Assembly (NCBI GenBank): GCA_025200525.1
Contig: CM045761.1
Coordinates: forward strand, 102,586,182 to 102,650,181
Direction of reading: 5' to 3'
Length of the DNA: 64,000 nucleotides
Origin: Camellia lanceoleosa
Taxonomy: Eukaryota; Streptophyta; Magnoliopsida; Ericales; Theaceae
Shown: positions 33,397 through 45,450 of the stretch, one piece after another
Layout of the letters: each line of letters begins with the position of its first letter
Numbering within the stretch: position 1 is the first letter of the stretch
Translations under genes and position numbers: made by a program
The notes under the pieces: generated by a model
Databases searched by the model: none
What the model saw: only the letters and a program-made list of their open reading frames with translations
Told to the model about the DNA's origin: nothing

Positions 33397-34340
33397 TATC
33401 TATATCACCCATCCCACCTACCTAAGCGGAGGTGATCCTTCTGTCTGCCTTGACTTGTGCATGATGGACATCTCCACAATCTAAGCCAATGGTGGTGACC
33501 ACCGAAGATGGGACGAGGCGATTCGAGAGGAAAGTGGGGTTCTTGAGTCGAGATTGAGCGATGCAGGAATCTTCTTTGAAGGAGCCTATGATCCAAGTGA
33601 ATACATCCGGTCGATGGGCGGTCTGAAATTTGAGTGTGGGGTTGCGAGAAAAGCGAAATTATGTGTGATTCTGAGGGGCAGATTTGAGCAGGGAATGGAT
33701 GATCTAACAATGTGGGAGAGGACCTTGCCAACCTCCGGTTCTTGATGACCAAGAATCGGGGATCTGACAATCAAGCTGGTTTGAATATGAGAGTCGGCGA
33801 AGTTCGGATGGTTAGATGATCAACGAGACATCGTAGAATATCAACGAGCGAGGGCGGCGGCGAAATATCGATGGTGGCGGAAGGGCGAAGTCGAGAATAC
33901 ACATGGGAGGCCGGCACTAAATTTCGCTCAAAACTTGGGGATTGTAAATCACGAGGAGTATTGAACCACCGGTATCTTGTGCAGTTGGAACAACAAAGAT
34001 TTGAGGATTAGAGAATCGAAAAGCTAAGGCCCATGTGGGGGTCGAGAGTCTTTGTGTGCAGGGAGCAGAAAATCTTTGCGGGCATGAGGGTTGAAGGTCT
34101 TTGAGATGCGATCATACAGGCGGGACGGTGTCTGTCATTGCCAGCGGAAATGTGGTGGGAAGGCGATGATTTATGTCTTGCCCACACGGATGAGGATTGG
34201 GGAAGTAATCAACGGATGATACTTGGTATATTGGCGAGGTCGCTCATATGACAAGAAGTGGGCGGTATTTCAAGCCTGACACTTAGACCAACTTTGAGGC
34301 GTCTGGGAAAGACAAAGAAGAGAAAGCGAAGGAGAAAGCA
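33397..34340 (+). other. Decayed gag-protease linker of Ogre C
   Basis: No conserved domain could be read. It is rich in CGAG, GCG and CGG words unlike the LTRs of the same element. Short open frames at 33554-33745 and on the other strand have no family resemblance. Confidence 0.45.
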
Positions 34341-34960
34341 GTTGAAGAAGAAGGCGTGCTCAAGCAATTGAAGAAGATACAAGCGGACATCTCCATCGGG
34401 GAATTTGCTTATGGCGTCATGAGCAGTGTCCTATCTGCTATGGACAAGGCCAAACTCTCTATAGATACTACACGGAAGCGGTTGGTTGAAATTTGGTCTT
34501 TCAGGAGGAGGTTCCCGGCATTAACCTTTTCGGACAAAGAACTACGCTTTGAGGGCACAAATCATAACAAACCTCTATGTTTCCGTGGAATGTAGAGACA
34601 AGTGGATCTGGGTGGTACTTGTTGATCTGGGTCCGCCATCAATGTCTGCCTTGACGAGCAGCGTATGCTGTCGGGTTGAAACCCGCGGACTTCGTGCTGA
34701 CTACTCAGGTGATCAGAGCATATCATAATACTAGCAGGGAAGTGATGGGGACTGTCAAAATTCAGACTCAGGTTGGTCCGGGACAACATAACATTGAATT
34801 TCATGTCTTGGACGTTCCCGCAACCTTCAATCTACTCTTGGGGCGGCCGTGGTTGCACCAAGTAAAGGCAGTCTCTTCCAGTCTACATCAGATGTTGAAG
34901 TACCCTCACGGGAAGGGGGTGGCTATTGTCTTCGAGAATTCATCAATCCATCCGCCTTGA
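34341..34960 (+). pseudogene. pol: Ogre C aspartic protease
   Basis: A pre-protease segment (VLKQLKKIQADISIGE, 34356-34400) precedes a region with GGTC-DLGSAINVC-like sequence in a shifted frame (34600-34660). The clear C-terminal half follows: VIRAYHNTSREVMGTVKIQTQVGPGQHNIEFHVLDVPATFNLLLGRPWLH (34706-34858). LLGRPWLH is the protease end signature shared with the Tat element. It is followed by SSLHQMLKYPHGKGVAIV. Confidence 0.8.
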
Positions 34961-35100
34961 AGTGTCCACACTGTCTTGGAAATCGAGCATAGCACGAGAG
35001 GATGTTTTCTTATCGGGGTTCACTTTGGTGAGGCAGGTGGTCTGAGAATATTATGGTACGTGAATGAGGGAGTGTCGTCGGTGCTCAATCTGTCTACCTC

Positions 35101-35283
35101 ATGAACAAGCTACAACATATCCGGGATGGGATTAGGAAGGAAGCGGCGGAAAGGCGTTGCGGCATTGGCGAAGTGCCACACAACCCTCATACCTTTGGCT
35201 TGGGTTATCGCCCACCAAAGAGAATTTGGGTGAGAAGGGAAAAAATGGCGGAAGAGCGAGCAAAGCGGTGGGAAGCCTTTTGA
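35101..35283 (+). pseudogene. Ogre C segment with FGLGYRP motif (G-patch-like?)
   Basis: The product reads MNKLQHIRDGIRKEAAERRCGIGEVPHNPHTFGLGYRPPKRIWVRREKMAEERAKRW. A MxxMG...G(L)G block, then FGLGYRP and a basic tail, is commonly seen between protease and RT in Ogre elements and resembles a G-patch. The glycine-rich first half is poorly preserved here. Confidence 0.5.
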
Positions 35284-35985
35284 GTTAATGCATAGGCCCA
35301 TTCGGGGTACCTGAGCAGACGCTTCGTCCGGAGGAGGACTTTCCATTTGCGGCTTCCCGAGCCATGGCTAAGCGGAGAAAAGCGCGTGCGAGGTTTGAGA
35401 TCTTCTTGACCTGCAACTATCAGGGGATAGCGTTGCCCTGCAGCGAGCAGACCCATCGGTGAGGTTGGCGGTGTAAGCGGTGGATCTGAGGGCACGAAAT
35501 TTGAAATGGGGGTAGCTTGGCATGTCTACTTCGATCCTCCGATCGACCATAAGTGCTTGGGGATAACTTCTCGGTTTCCATGATTGGGGATGAAAGCAGT
35601 TGCGGGCCTACGGCTGACTATCTTGGATGCATCTATCGCACCCTCTCTCACTTGGCAATCTGAGGAGGATTTTTGTCAGCGACATTGGGTCGGGTAGTGG
35701 CCGGAATCTGATTCCACGAGTCTTGTGAGTCGGAATCGGGTTCAGCTCGGTGAGTCTGAATCTGGTAATCTGAGGATGATAACCGGATACCTGATCTGTC
35801 TAGGTCGTCTTTTTCCTTTTCATTTGAGTCTGTTGTAAATGAATCGGACGATTTGGATGAACTTAATGAGAATCAAATGGCTGTGGTTTTGAGTACTTTT
35901 ACGTGCCCTTGATTTATTGCATTAATTAGGACTTTCAAAACTTTGATGAAAGCAGCGAGGGCGAAGTTCCTCGGTTTTACAGCGT
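35284..35985 (+). other. Protease-RT spacer of Ogre C
   Basis: No domain found. The last part (35800-35960, TTTGAGTCTG ... CTTTGATGAAAG) has a counterpart in Ogre B at 51590-51730. Ogre elements are known to carry an intron between protease and RT, and this is its expected position, but splice sites were not fixed. Confidence 0.45.
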
Positions 35986-35989
35986 TTAA

Positions 35990-36890
35990 TTGAGCAAGAG
36001 CAAGAGATTTGTCAAACCTTTAATGGATGAAATCACTCTAGTGAACATTAGTCTTGAGGAGGACCAGCGGTGGTCGGATCGGGTCCACGTTGTCTTCGGA
36101 GAGCGGCGCTTAGTCGCTTTATTAAAAGATTTCAAAGATGTTTTCGCGTGGTCCTCTGAAGACATGCAGAATCGATCTGAGATTATCTGACATCGGATCC
36201 CCCTTGACCCGAGGCCCGACACATCAAGCGAAACTTCGGAAGGATCCGCCGGATTGGGCTCTCAAGATTAAGGAAGAGGTCACCAAGCAAATCGTGAGGC
36301 TTCTGCTGGTATCGAATACCCGACTTGGTTGGCCAACATTGTTCGGTCTTAGAAGAAAGATGGCGGGATCCGGGTATGTGTGGATTTGAGGATTTGAGCG
36401 AGCTAGTCAGAAGGGCGACTTTCCCTACCGCACATCGATGAGTTGGTGGATTTCCACGGGGCATGCTTTGCTCTCATTCATGGATGGCTTCTCGGGCTAC
36501 AACCCGGATAGTGATGGCGCGAAGGCCGGGAAAAGGCGCATTCACCACCCGTGGGGAACATCTTGCTATAGAGTCATGCCATTTGGGTTGAAGAAGCTGG
36601 AGCTACTTATCAGCGGGCATGACCACGATATTACGACATGATCCACAAAGAGGTTGAGGTGTGCGTGGGCGACATGATTGTCAAATCCAAAGAAAGAGAG
36701 GGCCACTACACGCCTTGCACAAGTTTTTCAAAGGATCGAGGAATTAGGTTGCGGCTAAACCCTCGAAGTGTACATTTGGTGTTCTGTTGGGAAAAATGCT
36801 AGGGTTTACGATTACACAAAGGGGCATCGAGGTCGACCCTTCCAAAATCAAGGCCATCTTAGAAATGCCACCACCAGGAATTTGAAAAGG
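35990..36890 (+). pseudogene. pol: Ogre C reverse transcriptase
   Basis: Readable blocks are PLMDEITLVNISLEEDQRW, RRLVALLKDFKDVFAWSSEDM, a shifted HRIPL-like segment, LLSFMDGFSGYN, and WGTSCYRVMPFGLK. The YMDD-like box reads as VGDMIVKSKE in a shifted frame near 36668-36690. Frame changes occur about every 100-200 bp. Confidence 0.82.
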
Positions 36891-37970
36891 AGGTGCGAGG
36901 CTTTACGGGTAAAGTGCAATTCATAAGGCGGTTTATCTCAAAATTAACCTTGACTTGTGAACCACTTTTGGCCTCCTCAAGAAAGGAAAAAGTTCAATGG
37001 GACGGTAGATGTCAAAATTGCATTTGAGCAGTTAAAGAATATTCTGAGAACCCACGTGTTGTCACCGCTTGAACCGGAAGCAGATTGATTTTGTATCTGT
37101 CGATGCTTGAAACTACAATGGGCTGCATGCTTGCACAAGAATCGAAGACAAGGTGGAGAGAGCCATCTACTATCTAAGCAAGAAGATGCTAGAGTCTGAA
37201 ACCCGCTACACTCATTTGGAAAAAGGCTTGCTTAGCTTTGGTATGGGCTACCGAAGGCTGCGGCACTACTGTTAGCTCACTCTGTAATGTTGGTTTCACG
37301 ACTTGATCCCATCAAATATCTTTTAGAAACCGGCACTTACGGGTAGGCTAGCTCGTTGGTTCTTTGTTGCTCTCGAATTTGATCTAAAGTATGTAACCGC
37401 ATAAGTCGGTCAAAGGAAGAAGCGATGGCGAGTTCTTAGCCGACCATCCGGTGGAAGGGGTGAAGCGATCAGTACTTATTCGAGATGAGGCCATTTGCAT
37501 ATCGGCAGCGAAACTTGGGCGATGTACTTTGGCGGGCGTCAAATCAATACGGGTATGGGATAGGAGTGTTCTTGTGCTTTAGCACGACAATTCCGTATCC
37601 CTCTAGCCTTCAAACTCCGATTCAAAGTCTCGAACAATGAAGCGAGAATATGAGGCGTGCATTCTTTGGTCTAAAGCGACCACGGAACTAGGGGCAAGGC
37701 GGTTGGGCGTCATTGGGGACTCGAACCTTGTTGTGTCTCAAGCTAAAAAGGCTGGAAAGTGAAAGAGGAAAAGATGATGATGTATCACGGACCTTGGACT
37801 TCTTGATTCCTCGGTTTGAGAAGCTAAGTTTTACTCATCTACTAAGAGAGAACAACGGGTTCATGATTCTTTAGCAACTCTATCTTCTATGATAGACATC
37901 CGTGTGGAGTCGGATCGTCCGGTCATCATCGACCAGAAATTTGCACTGCCTCTGAGTCGATTGCGCTATA
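36891..37970 (+). pseudogene. pol: Ogre C RNase H and second RNase H
   Basis: Read through frameshifts, the first RNase H shows ETRYTHLEK, LALVWAT and RLRHY (about 37195-37270), then LDPIKYLLETGTYG and ARWFFVALEFDLKYV. The second, archaeal-type domain shows NEAR/EYEACI, TELGARRLGVIGDSNLVVSQA (about 37640-37745). The tandem pair mirrors the Tat element and supports the Tat/Ogre placement. Confidence 0.75.
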
Positions 37971-38009
37971 GATGAAGTTCGGGCGAAAACCCACAGTATT
38001 ATGACATCT

Positions 38010-39218
38010 GGAACTTCTTGGAGAAAAAGCATACCGCTTGGGGTAAATGCCAAAGACAAAAGGCAATCGGGAGAATGGCGATTCGGTTCATCATCTGCGG
38101 GGTAAAGCGTATAAAAGGGTCATCTGGGAATGCATAAAGCGTGCGTTGATCTTAGAAGAGTCAAAAGCGTCGATGGAAGCCATCCACGGGGAGAATGTGG
38201 TGCGCACATGAATGGGGTAATGTTGGCACGGAAGATCCTCGAACGGGGTTATTCTTGGTCCACCATGGAGGAGGATTGTATTGGTTTTGTCCGGCGATGC
38301 CACAAATGTCAGATTCATGCAAATCGCATGAACATTCCGCCGTCAAAACTGTACAACATGACTTCGCCATGGCCATTTTCAGTCTGGGGAATTGATGTAA
38401 TCGGGTCTGTTACGCCAAAGGGTCGAATGGGCATGAGTTCATCTTGGTAGCGATAGATTATTTCACAAAGTGGGTTGAGGCCCAATCTTATGCGGTGTTG
38501 AAGGCTTCGCGTGTCGCAAAATTTATCAGAAACAACATCATCTGTCGCTACGGGGTCCCAAAGCGAAATAATTTGGACAATGGTTCCCACTTCAAGAAGG
38601 AGGTGATTGACTTGTTGGAGAAATACAATGTGGCTTTTCATAAGTCGTCTACCTATCGACGCTGAGACCAATGGGCGGTTGAGGCCGCCAACAAGAATAT
38701 CAAGCACATCTTTGCGAAGATGGTGGAAACCTCAGGGGTGGCGAGATAATTGCCGTTAAGCTCTGTGGGGCTCTGGGACTTCAATCAGAACTTCTCTTGG
38801 GCGACTCCGTACTCATTGGTTTATGGGATGGAGGCCGTTACGCCTATTGAGATTGAGGTCCGTCATTACAGTATTGGTGAGTGTCGATAATGAAGCGGAT
38901 TAGCGTGAAGCGATTTGAGAACTCATGCTCTTCGATGAAAGAAGAATTTGAAAGCAACATACCATGTCCAAGGTTATCAGCTTGAAATTGCGGGCTTTCA
39001 ACAAGAAGGTTAAGTCGAGAATTTAAAGAAGGAGATTTGGTGCTCAAAGACAACCGAGCTCCCATCCACGACCCAAGGGCAAGTTCGGACCCAATTGAAT
39101 TTGGTCCCTACATCATCAAGTCAATGCAGTCGGTGGAGCTGTGGTTACGATGGATCTAGATGGCTTGGAGTTCTCACAACCGATCAATATGGACAAGTTG
39201 AAGAAATATTACCCTTGA
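38010..39218 (+). pseudogene. pol: Ogre C integrase and end of pol
   Basis: The zinc module ends in CHKCQIHANRMNIPPSKLYNMTSPWPFSVWGIDVIG (38293-38400), the latter holding the first catalytic Asp. The core continues with FILVAIDYFTKWVEAQSY (38433-38490), VAKFIRNNIICRYGVPK and LDNGSHF (second Asp, ~38573), and VEAANKNI (catalytic Glu, ~38680). The tail ends INMDKLKKYYP and a stop at 39216-39218, as in Ogre B at 52445. Several frame changes. Confidence 0.85.
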
Positions 39219-39849
39219 GAGGCTCGCTGGGCGAAAACCGAAAAGGCGACCTAGGCAAAACTTCGAGCCTGAAAATTTGAAATCATAAAAGCTGAGCTCG
39301 CAAGGTTGAAAACCCGCAAAGGCGGCCTTGGCAAAAGTTAGGCGCAAAAGGAGAGTAAAAATACGGCGAACCTAAGCTGAACTCGTAAGGCTTGATTCCC
39401 ATCTTTGGGATCGTAGGCACCTTCACCTTGAAGTTTAGCCATAAACTTTTCCCCGATCAACTTTGTCCATTTTGATCATCTCAGTCATCTTTATCCATCA
39501 GCATTCATCGCGATCTCCGGTACAGTGCTATTCAGACTAGGGGTAACTTTCCGTTGCCACAGATCTTGATACTATTAGGACTAGGGGCAACTTTCCGGTT
39601 GCTAGGATCGAGGTTGTGCATCTCGGTGTGAGTCTCGGCGTGTCGATTCGATCCATATCGAAAATAGTTTTGAAAAGTTTTAATAAAAGTTGACTTTGTT
39701 CAAATTAATCTTTTACAACTAAGACCATTTTTGGACCAAAGCGGAAAACTTTCAGTACCACAACTTTCAATTTCATTGATTTCAAAACAGAGTTCTCTTG
39801 CTCTTGCATACAATTGGAGTTTCTTTTTACTACACTCATAAAAAAAACT

Positions 39850-41156
39850 TGAAAGTACTGATAAAGCAATAAGTCCGGGGCATAGTCAAGTCAGGTGTCC
39901 CTGCGCCCCCTCCAGGAGCTAGTCGAAGCCTCTGATGCCAAGCTAGGCCCAATCTGTGCCTCTTCATTAAGCCAATCCCAGCACCCGTCAGACAAAGCGC
40001 AAATGAAAGTGGGAGCGGGGGCCAGGAGCTCTCTAGTCCTCCATGCTGTGGCATATCGAACATTTGTGCGCCTCGGACGGAATGTAGCGAATACTCAATC
40101 CCCTCTGGCGGGCAAGTTTGATCATGGCCAAACTGGCGTGGGCAGGAATGGAAAATAGAACACCTGATGAGTCGGACCAATCAATTGGACCCGATCTGCG
40201 GGACATGCTATAGCTCATTCTTGGGAAGATTGAGCCAAGGCGGCGCCAAGCAATGCGGTCGGAGACAAATTGCACATCGGTTGAACCACCATCCCTCATC
40301 AAGGCGCATCAACTAGGCGTTGCGAAAAAAAGTAGCCAAAAGTGAGTAAGCGAACAAGAGTCCACAACTGCGGTTTATCCATCAACCATACAGGGGAGGG
40401 ATGAAAAATGAGAGAATAAAGAATAGAGATGTGCGATGAGAAAAGCAGTGAGATAAGGGTTTTGTGAGAAAAACCGAGCACTGAGGGCAGTGATGTGAGC
40501 AAATACATATGTGAGATTGGGTGGGAAACATTACTGCAATGATAGTGGACTCCCATAAATCTGGTGCGTCTCGGCGTTGGAAAGCGTCCAAGCCCATCAG
40601 TGCTTCGGCCAATGCCATAGCAATACAACTCTTCCCTTCCTTCAAGCCTTGAGCAACTTCAATCAAACGGATGTTGGGTCCACCCAGGCTGAGGCAAGCG
40701 AAAGTGAGATAGCATGCACAAGCGAGGGCATGTTGCGGAAACCTTGCCAATGATGGTCACCGCGGTCACCGGCATCAGAAAAGCGATGGATCAAACCAAA
40801 GATATCTAGTTCCCCATTACAAATCAGAGATCGAGCATCATGCGCGGTAAGTCCACACATCCGCCCTAAAGCTTGGGCGTGGCCAAATTAAGTTGAGGCA
40901 AGATCTCTTCCAAACGTTCGGACTCCATCAAAACTTGAAAATCTTCAAAATTTGGACATACCTCTTGCCCGCCAAAGCTAAAAACATGCATCACTGGGTT
41001 CCAGAACCTTGCTGCAGCATGGAGGAAAGGAAGGTGCAGTGGAGTACGACTCAGCGTGAATAGTGCATTCAAGCCGAAACCCCGGAAGTTCAACTTTTCC
41101 GAGCCATCCAAAGAAGAGATCCAAGATGTGAGATTTTCTACGAGAAATGCCTCCAT
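39850..41156 (-). pseudogene. Ogre C antisense gene 1, plant-mobile-domain-like
   Basis: An ATG at 41156 opens MEAFLVENLTSWISSLDGSEKLNFRGFGLNAL, then FWNPVMHVFSFGGQEVCPNFEDFQVLM, a pattern seen in plant mobile domain / DUF7745-type proteins. After a frame change near 40870 come LTAHDARSLICNGELDIFGLIHRFSDAGDRGDHHWQ, and in a third frame FPQHALACACYLTFACLSLGG and GKSCIAMALAEALMGLDAF. A donor at 40534 (GTAATG) and an acceptor at 40313 (ACGCCTAG) fit an intron, and the next exon has CPRQFGHDQTCPPEG. The 3' end is uncertain. Function unknown. Confidence 0.6.
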
Positions 41157-41942
41157 TTTTTGTGCAAAAAGTGATGAAATGAATGAGTCGAAGTTGGAGC
41201 TTTTAAAGAGGAGAAAACACTATTGAGGGGACACGTGTCGAAAAGTTGATGGTTGCGGGGATAAGTGGCGTGGCCACCACCTTTTCTAGCCGGCCACATT
41301 TCTCCCTCACCTACAAAAAAGCTGGCGGCGCCCCCAAAAGTGGCGCCATGCTCTCTTGTGTTCCTTGATCTGTTTTACCCTCCGGGAGGAAGTTTCAAGT
41401 GTTTCCGTGCATCGGGTATGTCAAAGGCCTCCATTTCCCTCTGTTTCGGATGCGTTCCGTTGCCCAGATCGTCAAAGTACACTTTGTCGAGTTGTTGTTT
41501 TGCTTATCGAGTTGTTGTTTTGCTTATCGAGTTGTAAGTTTTGTCGAGTTGTATTTCGTGTTTTGAATTGTTACTCTTTGTTTAAACAATTTTTGTTTGA
41601 GTCTTGTTTATTAAGTTGTCAACACTGCTGTATTTTGCTTATCGAGTTGTAAACTTGCTAAGGTTTTGTTGTATCTTAGTAAGTTAAGTTATTGCGTCGG
41701 TTCATTACCTGACTGGGCAAATGCACAATGCACATTTTCATTCAATCTCATTATGGTACAAAACGATGCGATATGATGCTAAGAGTTTAAAATACAACAC
41801 CTTTTTCGAAAGCCGTTTCATTCCATCATGCTTTACTTTGCAAACAAAGGGCACAAGTTTTACAAAAATATAAAACTGCCTAATAATGTACAATGTGCTA
41901 CAACTACTAGCAAAAAGGTAAATAAAACAGGGAACTGCAACA
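41157..41942. other. Spacer between the two antisense genes
   Basis: Contains the presumed promoter of antisense gene 1, with an AGCCGGCCAC motif (41289) and, at 41500-41660, about seven TATCGAGTTGT repeats including a tandem copy of a 20-bp unit. No gene is supported. Confidence 0.5.
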
Positions 41943-42214
41943 TCAATGCTCTCGAGAGCGGGAATAAGAGGCCCTTTTCATCCTCTTCTGCGGAATAGCC
42001 TCTGCACCCCCATCACCGTCCGAGTCGGAGCTGTCATCCTCAGGATCCCCCTCAGCCTCGCCTCCACTCTCGGAGCCAAGACCGGAGCCCTCCTCTCTGT
42101 CAGCAGATGTCTCTGACTGACGATCTGCAACATCCTCCTCCTCATCCTCATCGGGCTCCGCCTCTATAATATGTGCCCTGCGTCTACGAGACGATCCCTC
42201 TCCTCGAGCTCCTC

Positions 42215-42345
42215 GAAAAGGCCTGGATGGCCCAGCTCCTCGAGAAGGCCTGGATGGCCCAGCTCCTCGAAAAGGCCCAGATGGCCCAGCTCCTCGAAAA
42301 GACCCAGATGGTCCACCTCCCCGAGAAGGCCCAGGTGGCCCGGCC
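42215..42345 (-). repeat. 27-30 bp coding repeats in exon 6
   Basis: Five tandem copies encode RGAGPSRPF-like units in antisense gene 2. The GC-rich units stay in frame. Confidence 0.75.
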
Positions 42346-44395
42346 TGTGGCTGAGCATATACTGGAGGCATCTGAAAATGAAAAATGCAGTTTGAATACA
42401 TTAGCCAAAACATGCATATCAGATACAGATGCAAGCAAGCTACATGAAGTGGATGTACATGAATAATGCATGAATGTGGTGTGTGTCAGATGTGCTCTAC
42501 ACAAGTAGCCTATTAATACAGTAAAATGTCCAAAATCAGCATGTGATCAGAAGATACAGTGCTAGAAAAACTAAAGGGTACCTGAAAGCCCATGATGAAC
42601 AACTGCACCTCCCTCCGCAGGACCATCCCCTCAAGTGAGGCTACCATCTCGAGCACTTGATCCATGTACTCAACAGGGGGCTGCAGATACAAAGGCAAGG
42701 GTATCAGTAAAGAAAGGAACGTTCAAATATCTGAGTGATGAATCAAAGCTGTAAAACATACCGGTGGTGACTCAGGGTCTCTGACGTAGCGGTGGCCCGG
42801 TACTGGAGGCTCTATTGGGATCGGAATCGGAGCGGTAGTCCCATACTGCCACCCCATCAGCTCAGTCGGCATATCCGGCTATCCAGGATGATGATAAGTC
42901 GGAGGAATCGGGGGAATAAATCCACGCCCACCTCTGGATGTACTAGCCCTACTGGTAGAAGGAGCGTCTACAGCCCGAGCCGGGGCTTGGCTCGAAGATG
43001 GCATACCGGCAGACCTCATCGCCGGAGTACGGACTCCCGTCAATGGAGGCATCAGGAATATGTGACGGTAAGTAGCATAATTCCCCTCCACAAGATGAAG
43101 CAAAGCATCAGTACCCAGCATAGCATTGACAACATCCCAAGAAGAGAGTCTATCAGCAATCCGCATCTCATTTGGGGTCTTTGAGGAGGATCTGAGAAAT
43201 ATAGCCCCATACAGCGCAAGAAGCGCTCCCGAAACCAGGCTCTACCTGGCCCTCGAATAGAATCTGTCTTTGGGAGGCACCAGCCCTCCAGCAAACTGGT
43301 ATCGGAGACTCTCACCAAAGGGTGCCCAAGGCTCCCATGTAATCTACGGATAGCCAATCAATCAGAAATCAAGAAGGCATAAAACAAATCAGAGATGAAA
43401 GCACAAAGAATTGAGAGTTCTGGAATACCTCCGTCGACTGCACCGTGTCGAAATACTGCCGTAGATAAAGGAGAGACTCCTGAGGTCTTGGCTGGTGCTG
43501 GCCCTCAAATGCAAGTGAGTACGGGGTAATGAAGGGCCCCTCCACCACCATCTCTGGGGCTAATGTTGGAAAGTACGCATAGACCCACAACTGTGGAAAA
43601 CATTGTAGAATGTAAATGCAAAGTACTAAGGGCAAAATACAGTGTGTAAAGTGCCCGTGTGTGCGATGTACAAGTAATGAAGTGCGGAAATGTAAATCAA
43701 GAGGGCAGAAAGTACCTCCCAGGCTCTCCAGTAACCACCAAGTAAATCCCCCCGTCCTCGGGAGGTCGCTCATGTAGCGATAAGGGTAGCTAGTAAGGCC
43801 ACCAGTCCTCATATCGTCGACTGTGATAGGTCCACCAAGGCGCTCTGATACAACATGATGTTCCCCTGTCGGCAAGCAAAGTGGTCGAAGAGGAACATCA
43901 AAAAACCACGGGCATACTGTTCTGCCTCCTCAGGAGTCCCGGGCTCCATCTCCACCCTCCGAAAATGGGAACAGAACCAAGTGTATCGGACTACGCAAAG
44001 CTCTATCAACAGGTGGGCGAGCCCCCAGCAGATATATCCAAGCGGCCTCCCACTGACCCATATCCTCGTCATAAGGAATAGGCCAACCTCCCACGTCGAG
44101 GCCAGTCAACACAGCGAAGTCAAGCGGGGTCATAGTCAAGTCCCCCGTGGCGGAAAAATGAAAGGAGTTGGTGGTGTCCCACCATCTCTCCACCAAAGCT
44201 GCCATCAACGTCCTCCTGGCGGGACAACGGGAAAGCCCAGTACAGAAAGGCCCAAACCCTGCCAAATCAACCAAATCCCGGACAGCCTCCGGGAGCTCGG
44301 CGTACCAATCTCTGGCTACGGTGGAGCCGTATCCCCGCACTGTGCGAGAAGTCACCTGCATTCAGAATGAATACATGCTTCAGCATAAAATAAAA

Positions 44396-44475
44396 TGAGC
44401 TGTGTGCAAATAGAATGAATGAGCTGTGTGCAAATGAAATGAATGGGCTGCGTGCAAAATAAAGTGAATGAGCTG
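44396..44475. repeat. Short ~30-bp repeats near the intron acceptor
   Basis: The unit AATGAGCTGTGTGCAAA occurs about four times just upstream (on the minus strand) of the intron 1 acceptor. Confidence 0.6.
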
Positions 44476-44520
44476 CATGTTCAAATTTCAAAGTTTAAAT
44501 TTGTGTGTTAGAAAATTAGT

Positions 44521-45450
44521 GTTGGCTGCGTGTTCAACTTTCAATCGATGTGTGCTATGTGTTCACCTTCAATTTGTGTGTTGAGAAAATTAGTGTTTGG
44601 GCTGCGTGTTCAACTTTCAATCGGTGTGTCGTGTGTTCACCTTCAATTTGGTGTGTTCGGAAAATTAGTGTTTGGTTGCGTGTTCAATCTCAATCGGTGT
44701 GTCTAGTGTGTTCACCTTCAATTCGGACTGTGTGTTCAGAAAATCAGTGTTTGGGCTGCGTGTTCAACTCTCAATCAGTGTGTGCCGTGTGTTCACCTTC
44801 AATTTGAACTGTGTGTTCAGAAAATCAGTGTTTGAAATTGCGTGTTCAACTCTCAATCGGTGTGTCGTGTGTTCACCTTCAATTTGTGTGTGTTGAAAAT
44901 TAGGTGTTTGGGCTGCGTGTTCAACTCTCAATCGGTGTGTGTGTAGTGTGTTCACCTTCAATTCGGTGTGTGTTCGGAAAATTAGTGTTTGGGCTGCGTG
45001 TTCAACTCTCAATCGGTGTGCCGTGTGTTCACCTTCAATTTTTGTGTGTTCGGAAAATTAGTGTTTGAATTTGCGTGTTCAAATCTCAATCAGTGTGCGC
45101 CGTGTGTTCACCTTCAATTCGGACTGTGTGTTCAGAAAATCAGTGTTTGAGCTGCGAGTTCAAATCTCAATCAGTGTGTGTCGTGTGTTCGCCTTCAATT
45201 TGGACCGTGTGTTCAGAAAGTTAGTGTTTGGGCTGCGTGTTCAACTCTCAATCAGTGTGTGCCGTGTATTCACCTTCAATTCAGACTGTGTGTTCAGAAA
45301 ATCAGTGTTTGGGCTGCGTGTTCAAATCTTAATCAGTGTGTGCCGTGTATTCACCTTCAATTCAGACTGTGTGTTCAGAAAATCAGTGTTTGGGCTGCGT
45401 GTTCAAATCTTAATCAGTGTGTGCCGTGTGTTCACAATCAATTTATAGGC
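44521..45450. repeat. ~80-bp tandem array inside intron 1 of antisense gene 2
   Basis: Twelve units, 74-82 bp apart (GTTCAA marks at 44532, 44608, 44682, 44762, 44844, 44919, 45000, 45078, 45158, 45239, 45320, 45401). Each has the form CTGCGTGTTCAACTCTCAATC..GTGTGTTCACCTTCAATT..GTGTTCAGAAAAT. The array creates false ORFs on both strands. It fills most of the 1.2-kb intron (45555-44356). Confidence 0.92.

Noticed and set aside
42171..42466. Plus-strand ORFs opposite exon 6 of antisense gene 2
   Set aside because: Shadows of the 27-bp coding repeats.
44521..45450. CRISPR-like regular repeats
   Set aside because: Variant tandem units with no spacers, inside an intron.
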